Shown piece by piece: positions 9,307 to 18,674 of a stretch of DNA of 64,000 bases (the first letter of the stretch is position 1; each line of letters starts with the position of its first letter). The position numbers and the translations under genes are program-made. Under the pieces are notes generated by a model that searched no databases, had not been told where the DNA came from, and saw nothing but the letters and a program-made list of their open reading frames with translations. The stretch lies in contig NW_013657644.1 of NCBI RefSeq assembly GCF_000142905.1, forward strand, positions 246,992 to 310,991, given 5' to 3'. This DNA is from Thecamonas trahens ATCC 50062 (taxonomy: Eukaryota; Apusozoa; Apusomonadida; Apusomonadidae).

Positions 9307-11064
9307 TCAATCGTTGTTCCCGGCTGCTTGTGCGGCGTTGGCCATCGAGACCGGCGGCGGCGGAATGGTGTGGCCGAGTGCGTCGGCGAGCATGGTCATG
9401 ACCTCATCGCAAGTGGCGAAGATACGGAGAGCGGCAAACTTGTCAAACGGTGTCTTCTGCAGATTGACAATGACCAGCGCGCCGCCCGACTCAAAGATGA
9501 GCTGCGGCAGATCGCAGGCCGGCGACACCCGCATCGAGGTGCCGAGGACCAGCGCAACATCGCCAGCGGCCGACGCTGCATGCGCCGTCGCGTACTGGTC
9601 TTCTGGCAGCGCCTCGCCAAAGTTGACGATCGAGTCAACCAGCTCGCCGTCGCACCCCTCGGCTTCGCACCGCCGCCCGGTCTTATGGTCCGCCCGGCAG
9701 CCTGCGGCAGTTGTGTCAAACGGCCGATCATACTCGACGCCGCACGCACGGCAGCGCTCGAGGTAGCAGTTGCCGTGGAGCTCCGAGATAGAGGTCCGCG
9801 GCACGCCCGACAGCCGATGCAGCCCGTCAAGGTTCGTCGACACGATGTGCTGCAGTGGGTTGTCACTGTCCGCGAGCATGCTTGCCAGCGCCATGTGCGC
9901 TGTTGTCGGCACTGCCTGGTCCATCCGGATCTCACACTTGGCGGCGAGGCCCTTGGCGGCCATGGTCCACACGCCCGAAGGGCCGCGGTAGTCCGGAATC
10001 TTGGCCGCCGTCGAGATGCCGGCCCCTGTGTACGCTACCACATGCTGCGCTGACTTGATCAGCTCGGCCAGCTCGGCGACCTTGGCCGCCAGTACCTCGG
10101 GCTCGTCGCGGTACTCGACAATGTCCTCGTCCTTGCTGTGACCGTACTGCCCACCGCCACCGGCGGCGATCACCGCCGCTGTTGTTGTCACCCTCGTCTC
10201 GGTCTCGCGGAGCGAGTCAGCGTTAAAGTTGGAGATGGCGGCGTTGAGCGAGCCAATCGGAGGAGCTTGCGGCGGAGGCACCATCGGTGCCGGCTCGGGA
10301 TACGCTTCGGTCGCCTGCGCCTTGGGCGCCTTGGCATGGATGACCCTGTCCATCAGCTCGGCGAGCCGGGCCGTGTTGCGCTGGTGACGCTCGGTGTCGG
10401 CCGCCAGCCGGGTCGACGTTGTCACGTGGCCGATGCCCTCGCGGACCATGGCCTCGCTCACCAGGTTCCACTCGCCAGACTCGGGGTCCTTGATCCGGAC
10501 CGTCGCCACCTGTGTGTGGGTTGTCCCAGCCTCGGTTGGGACAGAGTCCGGGACGGCGTAGCCTGCACCATCCGGCAGGGCGAGCGTGCCCGATGCGCCT
10601 GCTCCAGCATCGAGCTCCTTGCACCCAACGGCGAGGACGACCCGGGCGCTCGATCCGCACGCAACCATGGCCTTGGGCACGGTCTTGGCCCACATGCTCG
10701 GCAGCGCAAGCGTGACATCCTCGCTCATGTCGACGGTCACCGTGTGGGCGCCGACGCCAGCCTTGGCCGCCACCACCGCCATCTGCTGGCACGAGATGAT
10801 CTCCAACACACCCGAGATGATAGTCGAGCGCACCTCGACGGTGCACCCGGAGCACTCCATGATGACAACCTTGGCAACCTTGCGGGCAGTGACCACGATC
10901 CGGCTCGCCGAGCAGCCACGGATGAGCACAGCATCGCCCATGCCTGCCATGCCGTCGTCCACCGTCACCTCGCCATCGACCACGTCGACGACCTCGGCGG
11001 CCGGCTTGCGCCGCAGCGCAAACTTAAGCACGTTCACCAGTCCGTCTGTCTCAGCAGCTGCCAT
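9307..11064 (-). CDS. C-CAP-like domain fused to SIRT7-class sirtuin
   Basis: This is a 585-residue fusion. Residues about 45-215 form a beta-helical C-CAP/cofactor-C-like region as in cyclase-associated protein, with short strand repeats such as ASRIVVTARKVAKVVIMECS, the signature-like HTVTVDMSEDVTLALPS and the closing EWNLVSEAMV. A Pro/Ala-rich linker follows. Residues about 321-565 are a sirtuin: TGAGIS at 346-351, IPDYRGPSGVWT, TNLDGLH, catalytic His at 430 in ELHGN, zinc cysteines near 438, 441, 466 and 471, and LGTSMRV. The GVWT motif and the preceding EVLAAKVAELAELIK are SIRT7-class features. It is predicted to be an NAD-dependent lysine deacylase, possibly targeted through an actin- or tubulin-cofactor-like module. 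The Met at 11064 opens the coherent protein. Confidence 0.85.
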   Translation of the reverse strand: MAAAETDGLVNVLKFALRRKPAAEVVDVVDGEVTVDDGMAGMGDAVLIRGCSASRIVVTARKVAKVVIMECSGCTVEVRSTIISGVLEIISCQQMAVVAAKAGVGAHTVTVDMSEDVTLALPSMWAKTVPKAMVACGSSARVVLAVGCKELDAGAGASGTLALPDGAGYAVPDSVPTEAGTTHTQVATVRIKDPESGEWNLVSEAMVREGIGHVTTSTRLAADTERHQRNTARLAELMDRVIHAKAPKAQATEAYPEPAPMVPPPQAPPIGSLNAAISNFNADSLRETETRVTTTAAVIAAGGGGQYGHSKDEDIVEYRDEPEVLAAKVAELAELIKSAQHVVAYTGAGISTAAKIPDYRGPSGVWTMAAKGLAAKCEIRMDQAVPTTAHMALASMLADSDNPLQHIVSTNLDGLHRLSGVPRTSISELHGNCYLERCRACGVEYDRPFDTTAAGCRADHKTGRRCEAEGCDGELVDSIVNFGEALPEDQYATAHAASAAGDVALVLGTSMRVSPACDLPQLIFESGGALVIVNLQKTPFDKFAALRIFATCDEVMTMLADALGHTIPPPPVSMANAAQAAGNND

Positions 11065-11488
11065 TGTGTAGCAAGATGTATGTAAGTATGTGTGGAAGAT
11101 GCTAGGATTTCCCGAGAATGTCGCCATCATCGTCACCTTTTGTACCTCGCCGCTTTGGGCACGGCTGGTGTTGGTTGCTGCTTCTTCCGAACTTGCGAAG
11201 GATTTCATGGAAGGAATGCTCCCCTTTTTTGGGGATTACCGAACGAGCGATTACTGTTGAACGAAACGAGTTAGCCATAATGCATGAACGAACGATTGTG
11301 AATGATTATGATGAGGTTCGAACGGGACGGGACGATTGTGAACGCATTGTGTTCATGAGCGATTACGCATGAACAAACGATATGGCCTTTCAATCGGCGA
11401 GACGGGCAGTCACCTCTGGTCGAGCCAGTAACGGTACCGTGGTTGTGAAGACAGGCCAGGCAGGCCAAGTAGACCCACCCACCCAGCA

Positions 11489-11519
<31 letters not shown>

Positions 11520-11548
11520 CAGACGCATATACACTCTCGCACGGCCCT
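11065..11548. other. Divergent promoter region with hairpin and AC repeat
   Basis: This stretch lies between the start of the sirtuin fusion (minus strand) and the SH2 gene (plus strand). It is more AT-rich than its surroundings between 11220 and 11390. It holds repeated GAACGA/GCGATTA words, an inverted repeat at 11351-11374 and an AC then AG dinucleotide tract at about 11490-11520. No gene is seen. Confidence 0.55.
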
Positions 11549-13309
11549 ATGACCGAGTACGGTGATGCAGCAGCCCTGTTTGGCCTCGGTGGCTGGCAAG
11601 GCGACGAGGCCGGCGCGGCGATAGGCGGCGGAAGCGACTCGGCATCGGCCGGTGACGGCGCGGCGATCGAGGGGAGCAGCAGGGGGCGACCAGCTGAGCC
11701 TCCGCCTGCGCATGCGCTTGCGGCGGGCCAGGCTGTGTGGCGGAGCGTGTTTGGTCGCAGCGAGTCGGGCTTGTGGTCCAGGCTCGAGCCGGTCCTCCTC
11801 GCTGCCCTCGAGTCGGCCACCGGGCTGGCCATTGCTCCGGCCGATGGGGTGGCCTTGGCAAGGATCCTGACCGGTGGCTCACAGAATGCACCAGTCGGCA
11901 CGATTGTAACCCGCGCTCGCTTCGATAACGTCGTGCGATGGCTTGGCCCGCTGCCTGTCCTCGTCCTCCGCCTGCGACATCTTCTGCAGCGCGGCGGATG
12001 CGCGTGGTTCCATGGCGAGATCAGCTCGTCAGCGGCGGCGACCGTGCTCGATGCCGCCGGTACAGGTCCAGGCACTTTCCTTGTCCGCTTCTCGGTCTCG
12101 CAAGCTGCCGAGGGCGGGTACTCGGTCTCACTGCTCGATGCTGGGGGCGCCGTCCGCCACTACAACGGCCTGCGCTCGCTACACTCGTCGGATGCATCAT
12201 CGTACATGATGTTTGAGAACGCGCTGTACCCCTCGGTCGTCGATTTTGTCCACTCGGAGATCGCAAGCATTGTAGCGTCGACCTTGCCCGCACCATCCTC
12301 GCCGTTGGTCACCATCGAGCCCACCCCCCTCTACGCCTGCCCGGGCTCGATCTTTGCTGATCTTGTGTGGGACGCCGGCGCTCGGCTCGACGCTGCGCCA
12401 TTTGCGCTCTTTGCCGCCTATCCCAACATGCTGGCTCCACCGCCGTCGCCATCGAGCCCGTCAAGCCTGCTCCTCGGCTCGCTGTCGAGTTCGTCACTGG
12501 CAGGCTCTGAAGATAGCTCGCGGTCGGGTCATTCTACTGCGCTCACCAGCGCGCTGGTCAGCGCGGTCGGTCCTGGCGATCCGGCCGCCGCTGTCCGGCG
12601 CCTCGTCACCGCCGTCCGCGAGCGGCTCTCACTCGGCCTCAAAGCTGCCAGCGTCATGGTCACCACCACCTCGGTTGTGCCTGTCCTGGCTGGTTTCCTT
12701 CTTCACTCGCGCGCACCGACCGTCCAGATCGCCGCCACACACGCCATCGGCCTTCTTGTGTCGCGCCTCCGGCTCGTGGCGCCGGCTGATGCCGATGTCC
12801 TCTCTGTCTTGATTGACCAGGCTCATGTCCTACATCTGCCGCGCATGCTGGCCACCCTCCTTCAGGCCCGGATCTCCATCCCAGAGCGTATGGTGGTGGC
12901 CGACACGCTCATGGCGGTCCTCGGCCTCTCGCCCGTTCTTGTTGAGCAGGCGCTCGCTGACTCGGTTGCTCGCTCCATCGCTGTAGTTGGAACCAACACC
13001 GTTCACCCACCACTCCTTGCCGAGCTCCTCAACATGCTCACCCTACTGTTGTCCACTCCTGGCGGGCTCGACGTTCTTGCCGCTGCTGGTGCCGTCGACC
13101 TCGTCGCCCGGATCCTTGGCCCCTACCCGGTCCCGCCGTCGCCACCGGTCCCATCCGCCCGCTTTCCGCCCGCGCCCGCTTTACCGGGCTCGGTCTTCCG
13201 CTCGGCTGCCATTGCCGCCGCCCGTGCCTTTACCGCTGCCGGCCTCTGCGACTGGTCCATGCTGCCGCCCGAGCTTGCCAACGACGCGGCGCCGCAGGGC
13301 TCAGCATGA
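11549..13309 (+). CDS. SH2 domain protein with helical-repeat C-terminus
   Basis: This 586-residue signalling adaptor has a central SH2 domain at about 150-240. It shows CAWFHGEIS at the start, GTFLVRFSVS with the phosphotyrosine-binding Arg, then GYSVSLL and a closing helix around YPSVVDFVHS. The preceding 60 residues (FDNVVRWLGPLPVLVLRLRHLL) resemble the EF-hand-like helical linker that precedes SH2 in STAT and Cbl proteins; this is an inference. Residues about 350-555 are Leu/Ala-rich paired helices suggesting ARM/HEAT repeats. No kinase domain is present. It presumably reads tyrosine phosphorylation. The last nine bases overlap the 3' end of the convergent membrane-protein gene. Confidence 0.85.
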   Translation: MTEYGDAAALFGLGGWQGDEAGAAIGGGSDSASAGDGAAIEGSSRGRPAEPPPAHALAAGQAVWRSVFGRSESGLWSRLEPVLLAALESATGLAIAPADGVALARILTGGSQNAPVGTIVTRARFDNVVRWLGPLPVLVLRLRHLLQRGGCAWFHGEISSSAAATVLDAAGTGPGTFLVRFSVSQAAEGGYSVSLLDAGGAVRHYNGLRSLHSSDASSYMMFENALYPSVVDFVHSEIASIVASTLPAPSSPLVTIEPTPLYACPGSIFADLVWDAGARLDAAPFALFAAYPNMLAPPPSPSSPSSLLLGSLSSSSLAGSEDSSRSGHSTALTSALVSAVGPGDPAAAVRRLVTAVRERLSLGLKAASVMVTTTSVVPVLAGFLLHSRAPTVQIAATHAIGLLVSRLRLVAPADADVLSVLIDQAHVLHLPRMLATLLQARISIPERMVVADTLMAVLGLSPVLVEQALADSVARSIAVVGTNTVHPPLLAELLNMLTLLLSTPGGLDVLAAAGAVDLVARILGPYPVPPSPPVPSARFPPAPALPGSVFRSAAIAAARAFTAAGLCDWSMLPPELANDAAPQGSA

Positions 13310-16018
13310 GTATGCGCTCTCGTCTGTAAACGAGCCTGTCGAGTACGTGTCGAGGTTAATGACACCGCGCAGGCCAGCGACAGCCGCTTTCTCGCCGGTG
13401 TTCGGCTCGGTCCGCGACGGCAGGACCGTAGATTGCCCGCAAGACGCCTCGGCGTCCGCGTACGGCTCAGCTGGGCTACCGCGAACCAACCACGACCACG
13501 CCATTGCCTGTCCGCCGTCGACGTAGACTGCGCGTGCCAGCGCAGTTGCTACCAACGCCGCGCCCGCCACACCCGCCATACCTGCGATGATCACCGCCGT
13601 GATCTGGATACTGGCAGTCTGCGGCATTGCGTTGACCGGGCCGAGCCCGACCACCGCCAGCGCCGCCACCGCCAACGCAGATCCAAACTCGCCGGTGGCT
13701 GACGGGTCGCGACTCGTTGTCAGTAGAGTCATGACCCCTGCTCCAAGTACGGTCGTTGCCACGACGATGGCGGCGCAGCCACCCGCCACAAGCTGGCCCG
13801 TGCCGCGCGTCAGCAGGCTGACCATTGCTGCGAGTCCCGCGAGCGCGGCGCTCGACACGGGCAGGCTTGCAAGGACCGCACCCATGCTACGCGCGAGCAC
13901 GCTCTTCCAATGGGTCTCACTCGAGTAGTCGAGGCCAACTGCGTTAGTGATGCACGCCATGACAGCCTGCTCGCCGCTCCGGGAGCTGCCACCCAGCAGC
14001 GCCACGTGGAGGAGACACGTTGCCACAACTAGCACACCTACAACAACAACGACGCTGATCACCAGAGTCCGTGCCCGCAGCACACTCATCAGCGCTACTT
14101 GCGCGGCCGCCGCCTGCCGCAGCACCACCAATCGTGCCACAGCACTCACCGGCATGACGACCAATGCCCACAGCACTGCGCCACCGGTAGAGAGCCGGGG
14201 CACATCGCCACCAGCAAGGCCGCCAAATATGCCGCTCACGGCCCAGCCAAGCGCAGAACCAAACGTCATGTTGGACGCGAGTCCGGCTGCAATCGCTGCG
14301 ACAACCAGTGCAACGGAACCAGCGGCAGTCATGGCCAACGCCAGCTCGCGCCATGCAACTGAGGCTCGCCGGGCACTCGCAAGCGGCGTTGGCAACCACG
14401 GAAGGTTGCGGAGCGACCGCAACACGTATGTGCCAGGCACTGCCCCGGCACGGAGCACCATCCACGCCGGCGCAGTGTTAGCCGGCGCAATCGGGGCGAG
14501 GCTCAGCGGGAGCTCGACCACCTCTCCCGCGGCCGAGCTGGGCATGACGACTGCCGACGCTACCAACCAGTCGTCGCCGGCCGGATCAAACGCCCGGACG
14601 AGAACAGTGGCCGGGTGCTCGCGGACGTCGATGATGGCCGACTCGGGCCATGACGGGTTGCGGCTCCAGGCGACAACCTGTGACGCCAAGCGCGACATTG
14701 CCAGTCGACCATACCACACCCGTGCCACACTCCGGGCCATCCACGCTCGCCACCCACGCTCCTCGACAGGCGTCACCGCTGTGGCGTACAGCGCAATCGG
14801 CGCCCGCTCGCTTCGCCCTGTCGTTTTCGCCGCCCGTCCCGCCAGACTCGCCGGCAACGCACCGGCAAACACCACAAGCCAGCTGCCAACAGCCACCAGG
14901 ACGCCGCCAATGACCAGCGCGCCACCAGGCGCATCCCACCCACCCGGCAGCGCCTGGAGCGCCGCCATCGAGCTGGCAGCAACTAGCAGCCGCGACGTCG
15001 GACAGCCCACCGCAAGTGCAGCCGTCGCCACAACCAGAGCGCCAGCAATGAGCAGCGCCCCACCCAAGGCTGTTGCACGCGCCATTCGCGGCGCAATGGA
15101 CGCAGCGAGCTGTACACTGGCATCCGCCACTGCCCCGGACGCTGGCAAGACATCATTCGCCAGCGCGGCCCCGGGGCGAGGATCAAACGCATCTGCGTCC
15201 TCCGAGTACGAGTGGTTCGAGTGGTAGACCTCCATGTGTGCAGCAGCATCGACGACGTACACGTGGGGCTTGATAGCAAGTGGGCGGGCCGGGCCAGTCT
15301 CGGGCGGATCCTCGTCCAGCACCAACAGCCGCGGAGGCAGATCATCATCCGATGAGCGCAACCGCGGCGTGACACGCATGGCCATCACAGGCGTCGAAGA
15401 CATGCCTCCAGGCACCACAGGCAGCACATGCAGCGAGTCAAAGGTGGCTTGTAGGTCTTCCTCTGCTGGCAGCTGTCTCAGCTCTGCCAGCTCCTCGGCA
15501 GGAATGGCCAGCCGACCGCTTGCTCTCTTCGAGCGGGCAGAGTGTGTCGATGATGACGCTGATGACGCTGATGACGCTGATGACGCGGATGCCGATGACG
15601 ATGAGATTGGTGACGACAAAGTGACAGAGGAAGCACTAGATGATGAGACTGGTACCGATGACGATGACGATGACACCCTTTCCCGTCGACCACCAGACCC
15701 TCGTCGACTGCCGCGGCCTCTGCCACCAGGCCCTCGCCCACTGCCACGGCCACTGCTGCCAGGCGCGACACCCGAGGTACTGCTCGACATGTCACGCAGT
15801 AGACGTCCCGTGTTAGACGCTCTACGGCCGCTGCGTCGGTTGTGTCTTGATCCACTCATACTGAGTGAGGTGGCCGTGGCCGTGTCTACGGCTGTGGCGG
15901 TGGTTGCGGCTGTGGCTGGCGGGTAGCGTTCCAGCGGCTGCCAGGCAAGGCAGACGGGCTGACGGGCGGAGAGGCACGGCGGGGTGAGCGCGGTTCCTGG
16001 CGCGGCATATTGTGACAT
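13301..16018 (-). CDS. Polytopic membrane protein, unknown
   Basis: This encodes about 905 residues with no recognised family. The N-terminal 150 residues are basic, with Gly/Arg repeats (GRGSGRGPGG) and a long Ser/Ala tract, and should be cytosolic and disordered. From about residue 295 there are numerous hydrophobic segments, including ALGGALLIAGALVVATAALA and VISVVVVVGVLVVATCLLHV, separated by a soluble-looking domain of about 120 residues. At least ten membrane spans are likely. The Met at 16018 is used because the longer frame to 16333 would run into the next gene. It is followed by, and shares orientation with, another polytopic protein 154 nt upstream. Confidence 0.7.
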   Translation of the reverse strand: MSQYAAPGTALTPPCLSARQPVCLAWQPLERYPPATAATTATAVDTATATSLSMSGSRHNRRSGRRASNTGRLLRDMSSSTSGVAPGSSGRGSGRGPGGRGRGSRRGSGGRRERVSSSSSSVPVSSSSASSVTLSSPISSSSASASSASSASSASSSTHSARSKRASGRLAIPAEELAELRQLPAEEDLQATFDSLHVLPVVPGGMSSTPVMAMRVTPRLRSSDDDLPPRLLVLDEDPPETGPARPLAIKPHVYVVDAAAHMEVYHSNHSYSEDADAFDPRPGAALANDVLPASGAVADASVQLAASIAPRMARATALGGALLIAGALVVATAALAVGCPTSRLLVAASSMAALQALPGGWDAPGGALVIGGVLVAVGSWLVVFAGALPASLAGRAAKTTGRSERAPIALYATAVTPVEERGWRAWMARSVARVWYGRLAMSRLASQVVAWSRNPSWPESAIIDVREHPATVLVRAFDPAGDDWLVASAVVMPSSAAGEVVELPLSLAPIAPANTAPAWMVLRAGAVPGTYVLRSLRNLPWLPTPLASARRASVAWRELALAMTAAGSVALVVAAIAAGLASNMTFGSALGWAVSGIFGGLAGGDVPRLSTGGAVLWALVVMPVSAVARLVVLRQAAAAQVALMSVLRARTLVISVVVVVGVLVVATCLLHVALLGGSSRSGEQAVMACITNAVGLDYSSETHWKSVLARSMGAVLASLPVSSAALAGLAAMVSLLTRGTGQLVAGGCAAIVVATTVLGAGVMTLLTTSRDPSATGEFGSALAVAALAVVGLGPVNAMPQTASIQITAVIIAGMAGVAGAALVATALARAVYVDGGQAMAWSWLVRGSPAEPYADAEASCGQSTVLPSRTEPNTGEKAAVAGLRGVINLDTYSTGSFTDESAYSC
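15541..15605 (+). repeat. GATGACGCT repeat encoding a Ser/Ala tract
   Basis: A nine-base unit (gatgacgct and variants) is repeated about six times within the polytopic membrane protein gene. On the coding strand it gives alternating Ser and Ala. Confidence 0.75.
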
Positions 16019-16172
16019 GATGATGTGATCGGATGGATGTGGTGGTGTTATCGGACGATCGGACGAACGGACGAACAGGTTGAGAGTTTTGGGTTGGTGA
16101 GCTCGTAGGCTGGGCTCGTGGACTGGTGGGCTGATGAGCGAGACCCGAGAGGATTTGATGATGCACGCAGAG

Positions 16173-18029
16173 CTAGGCTTGCTGCGCTTCCAGCCAACGG
16201 GAGATGGTGCCGGGCCATCCCCACTCGCGGGTGATGGCCCGGAGCTGATCGAGCGCCGCTGGTGCGGTAGTTCCTTCGAGCGCACGAGCGATGGCGGCGT
16301 GGACGTGTGAGGTGTTGAGGGTGTAGGCGGCAAAGCGCGCTCCGAGGAGCGGACTGGACGAGAGGGGGAATATCGGTGTGTCCTGAATAGCTGCTAGTTT
16401 TGGCTGCGCAGCATTGAGAACGGCAGCAGTGCCGGCGGCGATCCGAGCGTCGGCGTGGTCGAGAAGTGGGAGGAGGTTGGGCAGACCGGCGACATGCCAT
16501 CGCTGGGCATGGATCTGCTCCGCCGCCGCCAGCTCGCCACGCTCGACAAGCACAACGCTAACACTGATGGCTGTCGAGTCGATGGGCGCAATGAGGAGGA
16601 TTGCAATGGCTGCTAGCCCGATGCGCATCAGTCGCCGCCACAGCCACAGGTTTGTCTTGTGTGCCCGGATCTTGTACGCCACTGCGCCGCAGCCGGCAAG
16701 CACGGCCACGACACCCACAAAGCCAAAGATCTTGGGCAGCGTGCATCCGTTGAATCGAATGTATTCGATCAGTCGCCACAACGCAAAACAGCCCATGGTG
16801 CCGCATCCACTCGCCAGCGCCAGGCCGAGTCGGCGCAGCGTCGGATGCTCGCGATCGAGACCAAGCCGTTGTGAGAAGACTGCGAGCGTGAGTGACGCCG
16901 TCATCACCAGCGCCACAACCAGCCAAACTGCGGCGTGCTTGGTGATGCCCGAAAACGTCCCGATGGCAGCGTCAAGCGCGCGCCCGGACATAGCCGCGTC
17001 GTCGGGAAGCCCAAGGGTCCACGCCGGCGGCGCCACGCCGAGCGCAAAGAGCGGCACGCAGACGGCAACGTCGGACGCCACAAATACGGCTATAACCACA
17101 ACAGCTGCCGCGAGAGTTGCAGCCCCGAGCCGATGCCGAAGGCTGTGTGGATCAGCGTTATCGCTGCTAACCGCGTCGTCGTCCTCGTCGATCGCCAGCA
17201 TCGACTCGCACGCCGCGCGCACCGGAAAGGCAAGCACAGACGCGAGTCCTGCCCAGACCACGGCACGCCCCACGCCTGGAATCCATGCCATTACGTCCCA
17301 GATGACCTCTACTGACGCGATGAGCTTGGCAACCAGGGCTGCAAACACCGGATTGGCGTTCTGCAGCACGCCGCAGAGCGCGGCGGCAACAGCGCTTGCG
17401 GCAGCGGCCATGGCAGCGCCATGGACCATCATCACCATCGACGACTCTTCCGATCCAGTGGCGATCGCAAGACTGCGCCGCAGGCCAGCAGCCCATTCAA
17501 GTGCAGCCCGAAGCGGGCCTTCAACGGCCGTCCGCGCAGCAGAGACCAACGTCTCACCGACGTCTGTCGTCTGCGCCGCCCGCGCAAAGATGCAACCGTA
17601 GGTAAAGATGACGTGCATGGCAGAGGCACTCCACCAGCTGGTTGCCACTAGAAGTGTCAAAATTGCCGACGACAAGTCTGCCTGCGGCTGTATACCCAGC
17701 ACCACCGCCCATGTCATCGTGAGCATGGCTGGCACTACGAGGACTTCATCGCCCAGGCCGAGGACAAGTGCCACATCGTCAGCGAGACTCCTCTCGCACC
17801 CCAACGTTCCCATTGCTAGGCCAGAGAGTAGTGCGGTGGCAAATATTGCTGGCCAGTTAACAGCGGCGTGCGGGGGCTGTGGTACCTGCTCTGGTGATGA
17901 TGATGGCTGTGGTGGCGGCGGTGTCGGTGGCTCGCCGTCATCGTCGCGCTGCGCGAGCGCATCGCCGATCACAACATGGACATCCTCATCGTCTTGCTGC
18001 AGCTCCGACTCGGGACGTAGGGCATCCAT
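16173..18029 (-). CDS. Polytopic membrane protein, unknown
   Basis: This encodes 618 residues with no recognised family. The first 75 residues are acidic and Pro-rich and presumably cytosolic. About eight to ten hydrophobic stretches follow, for example AIFATALLSGLAMG, AATLAAAVVVIAVFVASDVA and GFVGVVAVLAGCGAVAY. The last 130 residues are soluble and helical, with a WHVAGLPNLLPLLDHADARI segment reminiscent of a HEAT repeat. The start at Met 18029 follows an upstream GTACCACACC-type leader; a longer frame to 18101 exists. Together with the neighbouring polytopic gene in the same orientation it may form a functional pair, but that is only an inference from adjacency. Confidence 0.7.
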   Translation of the reverse strand: MDALRPESELQQDDEDVHVVIGDALAQRDDDGEPPTPPPPQPSSSPEQVPQPPHAAVNWPAIFATALLSGLAMGTLGCERSLADDVALVLGLGDEVLVVPAMLTMTWAVVLGIQPQADLSSAILTLLVATSWWSASAMHVIFTYGCIFARAAQTTDVGETLVSAARTAVEGPLRAALEWAAGLRRSLAIATGSEESSMVMMVHGAAMAAAASAVAAALCGVLQNANPVFAALVAKLIASVEVIWDVMAWIPGVGRAVVWAGLASVLAFPVRAACESMLAIDEDDDAVSSDNADPHSLRHRLGAATLAAAVVVIAVFVASDVAVCVPLFALGVAPPAWTLGLPDDAAMSGRALDAAIGTFSGITKHAAVWLVVALVMTASLTLAVFSQRLGLDREHPTLRRLGLALASGCGTMGCFALWRLIEYIRFNGCTLPKIFGFVGVVAVLAGCGAVAYKIRAHKTNLWLWRRLMRIGLAAIAILLIAPIDSTAISVSVVLVERGELAAAEQIHAQRWHVAGLPNLLPLLDHADARIAAGTAAVLNAAQPKLAAIQDTPIFPLSSSPLLGARFAAYTLNTSHVHAAIARALEGTTAPAALDQLRAITREWGWPGTISRWLEAQQA

Positions 18030-18674
18030 GACTGTACCACACCGACTTTCCGACCAATTGTAAGTCCACGGAAGTCTGCGATTGCTTCCATCCCTCCACA
18101 CCTTTTTGTGTCCATCAGCTCGTCGCTGACCTCGCCGCTTGGGAGTCTCCTTTCCATGACCTCATCCACCTCGTCAAACCCAGCGCCACGTCCACATAGC
18201 CCGCGATACTTACACCTTCCAACACCATCCGTTCTCGGCAGGCACGGCCAGGCACCGATTCCCTTTCATCGTCAGCTTAAAGCAGCTCATCCATGCAACG
18301 AACCGTACGCGTATTGCCATCGATCGTCGAGGTGGCGATTGTCGGAAGCGATTTGCCGACGACGAGGCATAGTCCACGATCCCAACATCTTTCACACTCT
18401 CCTTTCCCAGCAATTGTACCTCAGCACCGATCATCCTTCAAAGTCAGCGTAAAATAGCTCATCCATGAATCCTTTGCCATGTGGCCGTCAAGCGCGGTCG
18501 GGCGGGGGCGATCCGAGCGTGAGCGTTCGGTCGAGTGAGTCGGCAGCGAGTTGGCGGCGAGTCGGAGGAGTGAGAAGGACAATGGCGCGAGCAAGAAGAA
18601 GGACAGGGAAGAGGAAGAGCGTGTGGCGTCTGACACGTCTCAAAGGAGATTGCCAAGCAAAGAAGAATACAGGG
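18030..18674. other. Divergent intergenic region with a repeated 44-nt motif
   Basis: This lies between the polytopic gene (minus) and the RING-CH gene (plus). It is less GC-rich than flanking genes. Two diverged copies of a motif, GCACCGAT then about 20 nt then TCAGC(T/G)TAAA(G/A)(C/T)AGCTCATCCATG, occur at 18251-18294 and 18424-18467. The second ends on an ATG in frame with the RING-CH ORF. Confidence 0.5.

Noticed and set aside
11270-11390. Possible tRNA (GGTTCGAA-like word at 11315)
   Set aside because: No acceptor-stem pairing or anticodon arm could be laid out around it; no tRNA or rRNA gene was recognised by eye anywhere in the window, although this was not an exhaustive search.
13947-17601. 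Plus-strand frames of 395-426 codons opposite the two polytopic genes
   Set aside because: Thr/Ala/Pro/Arg-rich shadows without hydrophobic or domain structure.
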